Part shown: in pieces, positions 17,629 to 24,920 of the stretch | Layout of the letters: each line of letters opens with the position of its first letter | Numbering within the stretch: the stretch's first letter is position 1 | Assembly: GCA_041871065.1 (NCBI GenBank) | Contig: CP168942.1 | Coordinates: 994,501 to 1,058,500, forward strand | Length of the DNA: 64,000 bases | Direction of reading: 5' to 3' | Source: Weissella confusa | Lineage (GTDB): Bacteria > Bacillota > Bacilli > Lactobacillales > Lactobacillaceae | Position numbers and translations under genes: made by a program | Notes under the pieces: generated by a model | The model's database searches: none | What the model was told of the DNA's origin: nothing | The model's input: only the letters and a program-made list of their open reading frames with translations

Positions 17629-18602
17629 TAAAGAATAAAGTCTTTATAGTTTTGAGGAAAATTCATATCATTTAAGACGGAATTAAATGTAATTGATTTG
17701 AAATCGTTCTGATAGTCACGTATCAATTCATCAATGCGATGAGCAAGTTTTTTAAAGTCTTTTTTAGGCAATACAACCTTGAGTCCGATTAATAATTCAA
17801 AAACGCCAGCTTGACTGTTCAATGGAATATTAGGGTTTCCAAGTGCAGCCTTAAAAGGACGCAAGTTTGGAGTCTTGAAAATCTTTTTTGAGAAAGTTAT
17901 TTCGCCATGAGCTACTGCGTTTCTGAAATGATTTACAAGTTGGTTAACAGAATCTATAGCCTCAGGCTGAATACCGGCAATAAATTGACCGGGGTACGAG
18001 CGACGCTGAAAATGCGTAAAATCTTTTGCGACGGTGATGCGCAAGTCGTTGGTCATTATTTGGTGAAAGAAATTGATGTCACCAAACGTCAAAAAGTTGA
18101 CTAGAACCCAGAGCGGAACATGACGGTGTTTGTTAACGTAATGCTTAATTGCGTTGTCTTGACCGGACTTATTTTTAACAACATTTGAAAGTGAACTGAT
18201 GGTTCTAACTACGCTTTGTACCTTTTGAGGGTCTCTTGTGAAGTTGTCGATAGCAAGGTATGAATGTTCTTCTGGATGCGCCTCGGAAAATCGATATGAA
18301 ACAGTGGCGTTAAGGGTGTTTTCGTACTTCAGTAGTGATTCAAATAATATTGATCTTAATTCTCTGTCGAAATCGTATAAAGATTGTATTTCAGAAAAAT
18401 TAGCTCCATTAACAAATTGCTCTGGAGAAATTACAGTTCCTTTTGAATCACGTTGTAGAAAAGACCATTTGTAGCCGTTTATGATTGCGTAATACCCATT
18501 TTGCTCCAAACTTCTTTTGGCGTTGCTTGGGACATTCAGGCCTCGGTCTCGTAAAATCTTAAGTTGCTGATTTAGCGTTTTGAATGGTTTGGAATTAGTC
18601 AT
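17628..18602 (-). CDS. Abi_2 family (AbiD/AbiF-like) abortive infection protein, HEPN
   Basis: The 324-residue protein matches the Abi_2 pattern: N-terminal TLNQQLKILRDRGLNV and LEQNGYYAIINGYKW, the central FDRELRSILFESLLKYENTLNATVSYRF, and PLWVLVNFLTFGDINFFHQIM. LVNHFRNAVAHGE gives the HEPN ribonuclease motif R-N-xxx-H. AbiD/F proteins arrest phage growth, presumably by RNA cleavage. It is immediately preceded by a promoter and a structured RNA on the same strand, as in abiF-associated ncRNA systems. Lower GC than the neighbouring phage genes suggests separate acquisition. Confidence 0.85.
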   Translation of the reverse strand: MTNSKPFKTLNQQLKILRDRGLNVPSNAKRSLEQNGYYAIINGYKWSFLQRDSKGTVISPEQFVNGANFSEIQSLYDFDRELRSILFESLLKYENTLNATVSYRFSEAHPEEHSYLAIDNFTRDPQKVQSVVRTISSLSNVVKNKSGQDNAIKHYVNKHRHVPLWVLVNFLTFGDINFFHQIMTNDLRITVAKDFTHFQRRSYPGQFIAGIQPEAIDSVNQLVNHFRNAVAHGEITFSKKIFKTPNLRPFKAALGNPNIPLNSQAGVFELLIGLKVVLPKKDFKKLAHRIDELIRDYQNDFKSITFNSVLNDMNFPQNYKDFIL

Positions 18603-18618
18603 GTATCAATTCTCCTAT

Positions 18619-18712
18619 GAAAAACAAAAGCCCCGGTATAATGTGTAAACACATAAACCGGGGCTTTGTTAGTTCGGCACCTAACTCCAAGGGCCCTCCG
18701 AACTTGATCTAT
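18619..18712 (-). ncRNA. abiF-type structured small RNA upstream of the Abi_2 gene
   Basis: Read on the minus strand from about 18712, the RNA has a stem GUUCGG / CCGAAC (enclosing AGGGCCCUU), a possible pseudoknot in which GUUA of the loop pairs with UAAC just after the stem, and a long terminator hairpin (ACCGGGGCUUU arms, 18627-18639 and 18657-18667) ending in a U-rich tract. It is driven by a consensus promoter and ends 16 bases before the Abi start. The position and design match the abiF RNA motif known from comparative genomics; family membership was recalled, not tested. Confidence 0.65.
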
Positions 18713-18718
18713 GTGATT

Positions 18719-18747
18719 AATATATAGCTAGACTGTTTTTTTGTCAA
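18719..18747 (-). promoter_or_regulatory. Strong promoter of the abiF-type RNA
   Basis: TTGACA (18742-18747) and TATATT (18719-18724) with a 17-bp spacer on the minus strand. Confidence 0.75.
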
Positions 18748-19000
18748 TATAAATGTTCGTAAATAGACCGTGAAACGAATACTTGGCTGAACTTTATTCC
18801 TTTAAAATCGAACATGAGCGCATTAATAGCGAAAAATAAAATTGATAATTTCTATTTAAAACTAGAAAAGCGAACATTTACAACGGAGCGTTATATATTA
18901 CATTTTCAGTTTTTCTTTCTGAAACGTTGACATAAATGCTGATCGATTGAAATGAATAGCCGGTTTGGTTAGTTTCCGTTTTTTAATAGTGTATATATCG
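18748..19000. other. AT-rich intergenic stretch, no gene seen
   Basis: About 250 AT-rich bases lie between the ncRNA promoter and the SHOCT gene. An inverted repeat TTGGTTAG / CTAACCAA (about 18965 and 19002) reaches into the SHOCT stop codon but has no T run. No coding frame or RNA gene could be supported. Confidence 0.4.
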
Positions 19001-19678
19001 CTAACCAAGTACCTTGGCTTTTTGGGCATCAAATTCGTCTTGAGTAAGAATACCGGCGTCTAGAAGTGACTTTAACTTTGCTAGTTCGTCCGCTACTGAA
19101 GAGCCGTTATCTTGTGGTGCTGGTGCTGTTTCTTGAATTGACTTTGATTCTTCAAGCTCAATGATAGCCTTTTGAAGGAACTCAACGATTTGGTCAAGAG
19201 AGGTGTTGGCTACCTTAGCAATCCATCCATCTGCCTTGGTCTTTTGGCTGATCAAGGGAATATCGTGCATTGCTTGTTCACCGGTTGTGTAGATACGTAC
19301 ACGTAAATCTCTGATTTCATTTTTCTTCTTTTTAAGCAAGAACCCACCTAGAAGACCAATAGGTCCAAGGATAAGACCACCAACTGCCGCGCCACCTAGT
19401 CCAAATCGTTCAGACTTTTCACCATCTTTACTGACTTCAAAAGAACGAATATCGGCACGCTTGAACATTTGTGTTGTACCCATATTCATGATGCCACGAT
19501 TGATAACAACTTCGTCAGTTGACTCACTCCAAAGAAGGTAGTCACTAACGCGTGTAGTTGCAATCTTTGGAAAATCCTTGATGTATGCTTTATCTTCTTT
19601 GCGCTTCTGAGTTGCTTCAGCGCGTTTGGCTAACAGCTCTTGCTTTTCAGCTTCTGTTTTCTTAGAAAATAGTCCCAT
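19001..19678 (-). CDS. SHOCT-domain protein
   Basis: The 225-residue protein has a charged N-terminal helix, a bPH-like central beta region (about 35-150) with a glycine-rich hydrophobic stretch (AAVGGLILGPIGLLGGFLL), and a C-terminal SHOCT motif (ELAKLKSLLDAGILTQDEFD). SHOCT proteins are common in lysogeny regions of Lactobacillales prophages; their function is unknown. It has its own transcription unit ahead of the Abi gene. Confidence 0.75.
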   Translation of the reverse strand: MGLFSKKTEAEKQELLAKRAEATQKRKEDKAYIKDFPKIATTRVSDYLLWSESTDEVVINRGIMNMGTTQMFKRADIRSFEVSKDGEKSERFGLGGAAVGGLILGPIGLLGGFLLKKKKNEIRDLRVRIYTTGEQAMHDIPLISQKTKADGWIAKVANTSLDQIVEFLQKAIIELEESKSIQETAPAPQDNGSSVADELAKLKSLLDAGILTQDEFDAQKAKVLG

Positions 19679-19730
19679 AAGTTCATACCCCCCAAGCTTT
19701 TAACGTCATTCCTTTGCTGGACGTATGTAT

Positions 19731-19754
19731 GCCACTTTAAGAGTGGCTTTTTTA
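19731..19754 (+). terminator. Small plus-strand terminator
   Basis: GCCACT / AGTGGC with a five-base loop is followed by TTTTTT on the plus strand. No plus-strand gene reaches it, so it may end an antisense transcript. Confidence 0.45.
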
Positions 19755-20117
19755 ATCTATCTCAATGCCTTTTTCTTTTAAGTTTTCAATACACTCTTTT
19801 AAATAGGCGTTGTCATGCTCGGGGTAAATCGGCGAAGTCAGAACTTCACTTGATAGTGAAGTATAAGCAGCTTCATTAGCTCCACGGTACAAGGGGTCTA
19901 ACCACAATGCGTTAGGTTTATACCCGCGACTTAACATCTCATTCATTACTAGTTGGTGGTATTGAAATAATTTGTATGGTGAGTGGTCAAAGACGTAATT
20001 TACAGTTGCATGCTTCTTACCCCAACCACCGCCACGAAGTGCACAACACTCTCTATGTTGCCCCAGTAATTGCTGACGAGGGAGTTTTGAGATTAAAGAT
20101 TCGTGTCACAATCTCAT
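19752..20117 (-). pseudogene. Pyrimidine dimer DNA glycosylase-like gene (TIGR02328 type), nonsense mutated
   Basis: Starting at ATG 20117 after a good AAAGGAG box, the frame reads MRL-stop-HESLISKLPRQQL and then runs open for about 117 more codons: LLGQHRECCALRGGGWGKKH, TVNYVFDHSPYKLFQYHQLV, and the intact tail from 19946. The family normally begins MRLWH, so codon 4 (20106-20108) appears to have changed from TGG to TGA. The intact part could only restart at ATG 19946. The function name follows recollection of the family and is tentative; the nonsense codon is directly seen. Confidence 0.7.
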
Positions 20118-20145
20118 ATTAATAACTCCTTTCTAGGTAACGTGG

Positions 20146-20322
20146 TTAGTACGTCCAATTTTTAAAGAAGTAAAGATAGATAAAATCAACTATTGCGAAA
20201 CTAACTATCAATGCAGCAGCTACGTGTTTAAAATAAGCTTCTTTCAACTTAAAGTAAGCATATAGAGATATAGAGATTAGCAATAGTAATGTGTTGACAA
20301 TGATTAAAATTGTACGTAGCAA
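20146..20322 (-). CDS. Small two-helix membrane protein, TTG start
   Basis: From TTG 20322 (GCGAGG box 7 bases upstream) a 58-residue frame encodes two hydrophobic helices: an N-terminal one (LRTILIIVNTLLLLISISLY) and a second one around AALIVSFAIVDFIYLYFF, with a basic hinge between. It follows immA by 15 bases on the same strand. Small membrane proteins near CI/ImmA often act in superinfection exclusion, but nothing here proves that. Confidence 0.5.
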   Translation of the reverse strand: MLRTILIIVNTLLLLISISLYAYFKLKEAYFKHVAAALIVSFAIVDFIYLYFFKNWTY

Positions 20323-20337
20323 ACGAATGCCTCGCTT

Positions 20338-20745
20338 TCATGCTTGCATAACCGCTTCACGGGCCATATCTTCAAAGTGCGATTGCAAGCCAAGATAGTT
20401 CATAAAGTCCAGCCAATTTCTACTTTCTACCGGGACATCATCAAACCAAAATGAAGCAATCATGCGTATTGCTTGTACATTGGCTGCACGTTCTGAAACT
20501 CTCATTATGTAAGGCGAAAAGTTATAAACTGCATCCGATTCCGTGTCACCATAAAGCAGGTGAGCTAGTTCATGAGCTAATCTGAACTCATATGCATACT
20601 GCGTACTTGAATTCGGATTCATGATGATCATAGATAAAAATGGTATTGCCATATCTGGACCATCGTCTTTTGTCTCAACATTAGAAACAGTTATATCATT
20701 CCGCCTTGCCAAGTTGAGAAGATATTCTCTTAATTCTTTCATCAT
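20338..20745 (-). CDS. ImmA/IrrE-family metallopeptidase
   Basis: The 135-residue protein has the zinc protease motif HELAH in EFRLAHELAHLLYGD (HExxH) with a downstream acidic SERAANVQAIRMI helix. ImmA-type proteases cleave the CI-like repressor after DNA damage and so induce the prophage. It overlaps the repressor gene by 4 bases (ATGA), the usual CI-ImmA pairing. Confidence 0.88.
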   Translation of the reverse strand: MMKELREYLLNLARRNDITVSNVETKDDGPDMAIPFLSMIIMNPNSSTQYAYEFRLAHELAHLLYGDTESDAVYNFSPYIMRVSERAANVQAIRMIASFWFDDVPVESRNWLDFMNYLGLQSHFEDMAREAVMQA

Positions 20746-21089
20746 TCACCAAGCATCAACTTAGCCATTTCGTACAACTTGATTTTTTGTTCATCAGTTA
20801 GTTCTTTACCTTCAAAGCGAAGGGTAGGGCCTAACTTGGCTAAGACTTCTTCAAGATCCACAGGCATATCGTCCTTCTTATTACTGTGCATCTCATCAGT
20901 GTTACCTAATAGGTAGTCTACTGATACGCCGAGGACTTTTGCGAGAGCAGCCACAGTTGAATACTTTGGTTCAACCCCTTGATTGTATCTATAAAGAGCG
21001 TTTTCGCTGAATCCTGCGTCAATAGCTAACTTTTTAAGGCTATATCCCCGTTCATTCGCAACTTTTTTAATTCTTTCAAACGTAGTCAT
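20742..21089 (-). CDS. CI-like phage repressor (XRE)
   Basis: The start is set at ATG 21089 (GGAG upstream), giving 115 residues with an N-terminal XRE domain: KVANERGYSLKKLAIDAGFS, ENALYRYNQGVEPKYSTVAAL, KVLGVSVDYLLGN. The short acidic C-terminus probably mediates dimerisation or the ImmA contact. Its promoter region has inverted repeats that fit operators. It maintains lysogeny. Confidence 0.88.
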   Translation of the reverse strand: MTTFERIKKVANERGYSLKKLAIDAGFSENALYRYNQGVEPKYSTVAALAKVLGVSVDYLLGNTDEMHSNKKDDMPVDLEEVLAKLGPTLRFEGKELTDEQKIKLYEMAKLMLGE

Positions 21090-21156
21090 ATCAATGATTT
21101 CTCCAAGATGTGACGAATTAAAGCACACAAAAGCACACAAAATAGTTTGCAAAAGA

Positions 21157-21297
21157 ACACAACTGTGTTATATTTAATTCATCAAGTAATTTAGCAACAA
21201 AAAACAGACCTAAGATAATCAATGCTTTGGCGAGCGAATGTTGATATACAGGCGTTTATTGTGCTTTTTCGTATGCCTTTATTGTACACAACAGTGT
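21157..21297. promoter_or_regulatory. Candidate CI operators, two ACACAAC(T/A)GTGT sites
   Basis: ACACAACTGTGT (21157-21168) and ACACAACAGTGT (21286-21297) are near-identical inverted repeats. They bracket the region between the minus-strand repressor and the plus-strand gene at 21344, as expected for operators over divergent promoters. Direct repeats AAGCACACAA (21121 and 21131) lie on the repressor side. Confidence 0.55.
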
Positions 21298-21343
21298 ACT
21301 AAAACGCAACAACTTGATAATAAAAAAACAGAAAGGAGTGCGC

Positions 21344-21502
21344 ATGGCTAGGAAATTACGTAAAAAAATAAAAGCACTCACCTATAACGATAAAGGTGGG
21401 TACTTTATAGAAAAAGAATGGTATTGGAAGTTGAAAATTGTTCTGGCATATATATCTGCAATTTTGACGCCAATAGTTTTACTCAAATGCGTTTTTATTT
21501 AG
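21344..21502 (+). CDS. Small basic membrane protein
   Basis: The start ATG 21344 has an AAAGGAG box. The 52-residue product has a lysine-rich N-terminus and one C-terminal transmembrane helix (IVLAYISAILTPIVLL). It is the first rightward gene from the CI operator region, where a Cro gene would be expected. Function unknown. Confidence 0.55.
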   Translation: MARKLRKKIKALTYNDKGGYFIEKEWYWKLKIVLAYISAILTPIVLLKCVFI

Positions 21503-21734
21503 GTAGGTAAGTTCGTATAACAGCCAACAGGATTGTCACCATAAGTGTAATCATTGGTATCTTGGTATACCACTTTGTTTCAGAGGTAATACGTGAGTTC
21601 AATTCTTTAACCTCGTCGTTTATCTTGGTGGTTAATCTCTTATCAAGTTCAGATAAATCTAATTTTGTAGCGTAATGTTTTTCCATCGTTTCTCGAGTGA
21701 AATCCTCTTGGGTATAACTATATTTGTCTTTCAT
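21495..21734 (-). CDS. Coiled-coil protein with C-terminal membrane anchor
   Basis: The 79-residue protein has a helical, heptad-like middle (SELDKRLTTKINDEVKELNS) and a C-terminal transmembrane helix. It overlaps the convergent gene at 21344 by 8 bases and follows the gene at 21747 by 12 bases on the same strand. Topology resembles XhlA-like proteins. Function unknown. Confidence 0.6.
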   Translation of the reverse strand: MKDKYSYTQEDFTRETMEKHYATKLDLSELDKRLTTKINDEVKELNSRITSETKWYTKIPMITLMVTILLAVIRTYLPK

Positions 21735-21746
21735 ATACCGTCACCA

Positions 21747-22100
21747 CTAATCCAATTTTTGATGTAAAACTTTGACGACGGTGCTATCTATAACTTCTTT
21801 TGAATTATCAGATAGTTGGATGACAAACTCTAATATCTGTGTTCCTTCTAGCTTTGATAGGTTAATGCAAAGTTTTCTTTGGATTTCCCACAGATCTAAG
21901 TCATTAACAGGGACGCCGTTTTTAATGGTTAATGGTTCAAAATAATCAAATTCAGTTACTTTTTCAGAGATACCAAGGTGATAGTCTCCGCCGTTTTGAA
22001 TGGCTAAAACAATATATAAATTGATTTCATTAAAAACATTAGAACTCGCCAAATTATGTTTATCAGGCGAAGCATATGCTCCAGAAATAAATGATTTCAT
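21747..22100 (-). CDS. Hypothetical protein in antisense lysogeny cassette
   Basis: From ATG 22100 the product has 117 residues, soluble, with alternating beta and helix segments (FNEINLYIVLAIQNGGDYHL, KVTEFDYFEPLTIKNG) and no recognised motif. It heads a two-gene minus-strand unit inserted between the repressor and the Cro-like gene, a place where lysogenic accessory genes are often found. Not recognised. Confidence 0.55.
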   Translation of the reverse strand: MKSFISGAYASPDKHNLASSNVFNEINLYIVLAIQNGGDYHLGISEKVTEFDYFEPLTIKNGVPVNDLDLWEIQRKLCINLSKLEGTQILEFVIQLSDNSKEVIDSTVVKVLHQKLD

Positions 22101-22164
22101 TAGTGTTACCTGCTTTCTTATATATAAGTAAATATTATCACAAAAAAACAAGGGAGGTTGCGAC

Positions 22165-22392
22165 ATGACAGCAACAACAATTGAAGAACAACAAGAAGCG
22201 CTAAAGCGCAAGATTAAGAAGCGCATCAATGACGAGATGTGGGATCGAAACGGCATGAAGCAATTTGAACTCGCAGAGATGATTGGTGAGGGGGTTTCAC
22301 AAACGAATCGTGCAATCAACGGTGACAACTCACCTCGATCAAAGGATATTCGTAAGAAGATTTTCACGTTGTTTAACATCACAGACTTATAA
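22165..22392 (+). CDS. Cro-like helix-turn-helix protein
   Basis: The 75-residue protein has an HTH core (MKQFELAEMIGEGVSQTNRA). It has a strong GGGAGG box and directly precedes the antirepressor, so it is probably the early repressor that shuts off CI. The sequence is diverged from classical Cro. Confidence 0.65.
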   Translation: MTATTIEEQQEALKRKIKKRINDEMWDRNGMKQFELAEMIGEGVSQTNRAINGDNSPRSKDIRKKIFTLFNITDL

Positions 22393-22404
22393 GGAGAAAT
22401 AAAC

Positions 22405-23157
22405 ATGACAAACGAATTGATTAAGGTTCAAACGAACCAAGAAGGTGAGCAACGGGTTAGCGCTCGTGAATTGTATAAGGAGTTGGGGGTTAAAACTCGT
22501 TTCAGCCTTTGGGTGGATCAAAACTTCAAGATGTTTGTTGAAGGAACAGATTTTGAGGGTGTAGTTGTAACTACACCCTACCGAGAAGGATCTGACAAGG
22601 TGCAAACCTTGCAAGATTATTCCTTAACAACAGATATGGCTAAGAATGTAGCGATGATGTCTAAGACAGCTAAGAGCCAAGAAATTCGAGACTACTTCAT
22701 CGCAGTTGAAAAAGAACACAAGGCGTTGATGGCAGACCCGCGTATTCAAATGGCAATGGGCTTGAAGTCAGCTCAACTGATGTTAGACCACAAGGACAAG
22801 ATCATCGCAGAGATGACGCCCAAGGCGTTGTTTGCTGACGCGGTATCAGCTAGTCAGTCATCAATTCTTATTGGTGAGTTGGCAAAGTTGCTTAAGCAAA
22901 ACGGCGTAGATATGGGACAGAACCGTTTGTTCGGTTATCTCCGTGAAAACGGTTATCTGGTTAAGCGACAAGGTTCAGACCGGAACATGCCAACACAGAA
23001 GAGCATGGAGCTTGGCTTGTTTGAGATTAAGGAACACAACCACATCAACTCTAATGGTGTGAACGTGACTACTAAGACGCCAAAGGTGACCGGCAAGGGT
23101 CAACAATATTTCATTAACAAGTTTCTTGGTGAAACTAAGGCTTTATTGGAGGTGTAG
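22405..23157 (+). CDS. Phage antirepressor (AntA/AntB + KilAC)
   Basis: The 250-residue protein has an N-terminal AntA domain (RVSARELYKELGVKTRFSLW, TTDMAKNVAMMSKTAKSQEI, residues about 15-105) and a C-terminal KilAC domain (about 130-245: LAKLLKQNGVDMGQNRLFGY, LRENGYLVKR). Antirepressors inactivate the lysogeny repressor. AAGGAGA ribosome binding site; 12 bases after the Cro-like gene. Confidence 0.9.
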   Translation: MTNELIKVQTNQEGEQRVSARELYKELGVKTRFSLWVDQNFKMFVEGTDFEGVVVTTPYREGSDKVQTLQDYSLTTDMAKNVAMMSKTAKSQEIRDYFIAVEKEHKALMADPRIQMAMGLKSAQLMLDHKDKIIAEMTPKALFADAVSASQSSILIGELAKLLKQNGVDMGQNRLFGYLRENGYLVKRQGSDRNMPTQKSMELGLFEIKEHNHINSNGVNVTTKTPKVTGKGQQYFINKFLGETKALLEV

Positions 23158-23160
23158 GAA

Positions 23161-23400
23161 ATGAAGAATTTAAAGAAGGATACGGATGTAGCTATGTACA
23201 AAAGTCAAAAAGCAGCTCAAAGACAATCTGAGGTAGCGATTAGTAAGGAATTGAGTGAAGATGAAGAATTACGAGAAATGACATTGCAGATAGTTGGATT
23301 TTTAAAGCAAGAACCGGCCAGTTATGCAAAAAAAGAAAGAGCACTCAAATTGGCTAATGAGTTGCTCTTTACAAAATTAGTGACTACTCGTCGTGGCTAG
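23161..23400 (+). CDS. Hypothetical early phage protein
   Basis: This 79-residue charged helical protein starts 3 bases after the antirepressor stop and has a GGAGG box within the end of that gene. No motif recognised. It overlaps the convergent gene at 23384 by 17 bases. Confidence 0.6.
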   Translation: MKNLKKDTDVAMYKSQKAAQRQSEVAISKELSEDEELREMTLQIVGFLKQEPASYAKKERALKLANELLFTKLVTTRRG

Positions 23401-23662
23401 AGTTGTCTAAAAGAATGATTTTTATTTCTTTATTCAAGTCGAAGTGTTCTAATGCGGCTTTCTCTTGTAAATAATTATCATACTGTTCTTGGTTGGCACC
23501 GACAACATAGATGGTGTACAAGAATGGGTTCCCATTTTCATCTACATCAGCTGTATTTATTGTTCCGACATGTAGCAATTTCCATCCTTCGGCTAACTTT
23601 TCATTGGCTTGAGCATTAGCATTTAGGTCGGAAAATTCTAAAGTAAACATAATATCGTTCAT
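23384..23662 (-). CDS. Hypothetical protein on the opposite strand of the early region
   Basis: From ATG 23662 (GGGGAAAA box) the product has 92 residues, an alpha/beta pattern with GWKLLHVGTINTADVDENG, resembling small DUF-type proteins with a KLAEGWKLLHV signature. It is the only minus-strand gene in the early operon, so it would be expressed apart from it, perhaps in lysogens. Function unknown. Confidence 0.55.
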   Translation of the reverse strand: MNDIMFTLEFSDLNANAQANEKLAEGWKLLHVGTINTADVDENGNPFLYTIYVVGANQEQYDNYLQEKAALEHFDLNKEIKIILLDNSSHDE

Positions 23663-23784
23663 TAGTTTTCCCCTTTTTGAAAAATTTTTGGAAAGCAAAT
23701 GAACCTTTGGAAAATCGAATTCAAAAACGTTTCCATATTTAATTATACCACTAAACGGAGATAAGAAAGCGGAGAGGTAGGTAT

Positions 23785-24024
23785 ATGTCACTAGCAGAAA
23801 TGATTAATAATGGCTTGCAATTAAAGGGTAATAAGACCCGATATTGGTTGGCCCATGTAACGGGTGTATCTATCGCAGCGTTATATGACGTATCGAACGG
23901 AAAACGAAATAGGTTAACTTTACCGGCGATGGTTAAAGTGGCCATTGCGTTAGATTTAGATTTGAACGAATTAAAGAAGATTGATTGGGACAATCAAGAA
24001 CAAGGAGATAAGCATGACGAATGA
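23785..24024 (+). CDS. XRE-like DNA-binding protein
   Basis: The 79-residue protein carries an HTH (NKTRYWLAHVTGVSIAALYD, VSNGKRNRLTLPAMVKVAIA) of the XRE type. It overlaps the next gene by 11 bases. Probably an early regulator; the target is unknown. Confidence 0.7.
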   Translation: MSLAEMINNGLQLKGNKTRYWLAHVTGVSIAALYDVSNGKRNRLTLPAMVKVAIALDLDLNELKKIDWDNQEQGDKHDE

Positions 24025-24217
24025 AGTTCAAAAAGACGTACTTGGTCAAAAGGATGTTGCTGAACTGTTTGGTCACTCGGTGAATTGGTTCAAGAACAAT
24101 CTGCGTTTCACTAAGAAGTTCATGCAAAACGTGCCAAACAAGACACCTAATGCGATTCGACCAACATATTTACGTCACGATGTCGAACGCTTTAAAGAAT
24201 TGAATGATTGGTGGTGA
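24014..24217 (+). CDS. Small DNA-binding (excisionase-like HTH) protein
   Basis: The start is ATG 24014 after AAGGAGA. The 67-residue product has an MerR/excisionase-like helix-turn-helix (GQKDVAELFGHSVNWFKNNL) and RPTYLRHDVERF, a pattern of phage excisionase or early regulators. It could supply the missing excisionase; this is inference. Confidence 0.6.
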   Translation: MTNEVQKDVLGQKDVAELFGHSVNWFKNNLRFTKKFMQNVPNKTPNAIRPTYLRHDVERFKELNDWW

Positions 24218-24272
24218 ATGAGATGCGATCGGTAGGGTATGCAATCGCAATTGCTGTTGGCAGCGTGGGTTA

Positions 24273-24374
24273 ATGGCGTGGCTCTTTGATTTCCTAGATG
24301 CACATGGATTCCACTTGCGACCACATTGGGAGAAGAAGATAAAGGAGGCAACTGATGATCAAGACGATTGTTAA
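24273..24374 (+). CDS. 33-residue early peptide
   Basis: The frame starts at an ATG overlapping the upstream stop (TAATG) and encodes MAWLFDFLDAHGFHL followed by a charged tail. It overlaps the next gene by 20 bases. Tight packing supports it, but it is short and unrecognised. Confidence 0.4.
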   Translation: MAWLFDFLDAHGFHLRPHWEKKIKEATDDQDDC

Positions 24375-24522
24375 GGCATTGGCTAACGCATTCGATGCGA
24401 TTGCACTCATTGGACTTGATAGTCAATTTGAGAAGCGTTCCAAAAAGGCAGCCGCCGATGTTGGCTGGGATCCAGATGAATATTGGAATGGCTTTGTTGA
24501 GTACAACAACTCACATCAATAA
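24355..24522 (+). CDS. 55-residue early phage protein
   Basis: An AAAGGAGG box 7 bases before ATG 24355 gives strong support. The product has a hydrophobic N-terminal helix (IVKALANAFDAIALIGL) and an acidic aromatic tail (DPDEYWNGFVEY). Unrecognised. Confidence 0.55.
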   Translation: MIKTIVKALANAFDAIALIGLDSQFEKRSKKAAADVGWDPDEYWNGFVEYNNSHQ

Positions 24523-24653
24523 CAATTGAATATGGGTCGCGCATCGCCAGATGCACATCAACCACTTACATGTAATATTTTTTCTCTTACTGTTTGTCTC
24601 TTAACAACATGTTGGTGTGTGTCTTGGGGTGTGCGACCCAGAAAGGAATGGAA

Positions 24654-24920
24654 ATGGATGAGTTTACTCCGGTGATGATTTCACCGAAACAATTGTTTTC
24701 AATCTTCATCGTTCAAGGTGTCGAAAACTTGTTCGACGAAGAGTTGGCTGAACAATTAGGAACTAGCGAGAATTCGTTGAACATGATGCGTGAAGCAAAG
24801 TTTTCTGGCATCTTAATGCCGCCTTGGTTGGCGTTGAATGTACATCGTCTTTTGTCAGAAAAGCACCATCTTATTGAAGCCACAAAACAAATATTGGAGG
24901 ACGATCATGGCGGATTATGA
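24654..24920 (+). CDS. Hypothetical early phage protein, HTH-like
   Basis: ATG 24654 follows AAAGGA at normal spacing and gives 88 residues; longer frames upstream lack a ribosome binding site. DEELAEQLGTSENSLNMMRE has the look of a helix-turn-helix. It overlaps the next gene by 14 bases. Confidence 0.6.
   Translation: MDEFTPVMISPKQLFSIFIVQGVENLFDEELAEQLGTSENSLNMMREAKFSGILMPPWLALNVHRLLSEKHHLIEATKQILEDDHGGL

Noticed and set aside
17569..17673. A 34-residue ORF on the plus strand
   Set aside because: It runs through a terminator hairpin and into the antisense of the Abi gene, with no ribosome binding site.
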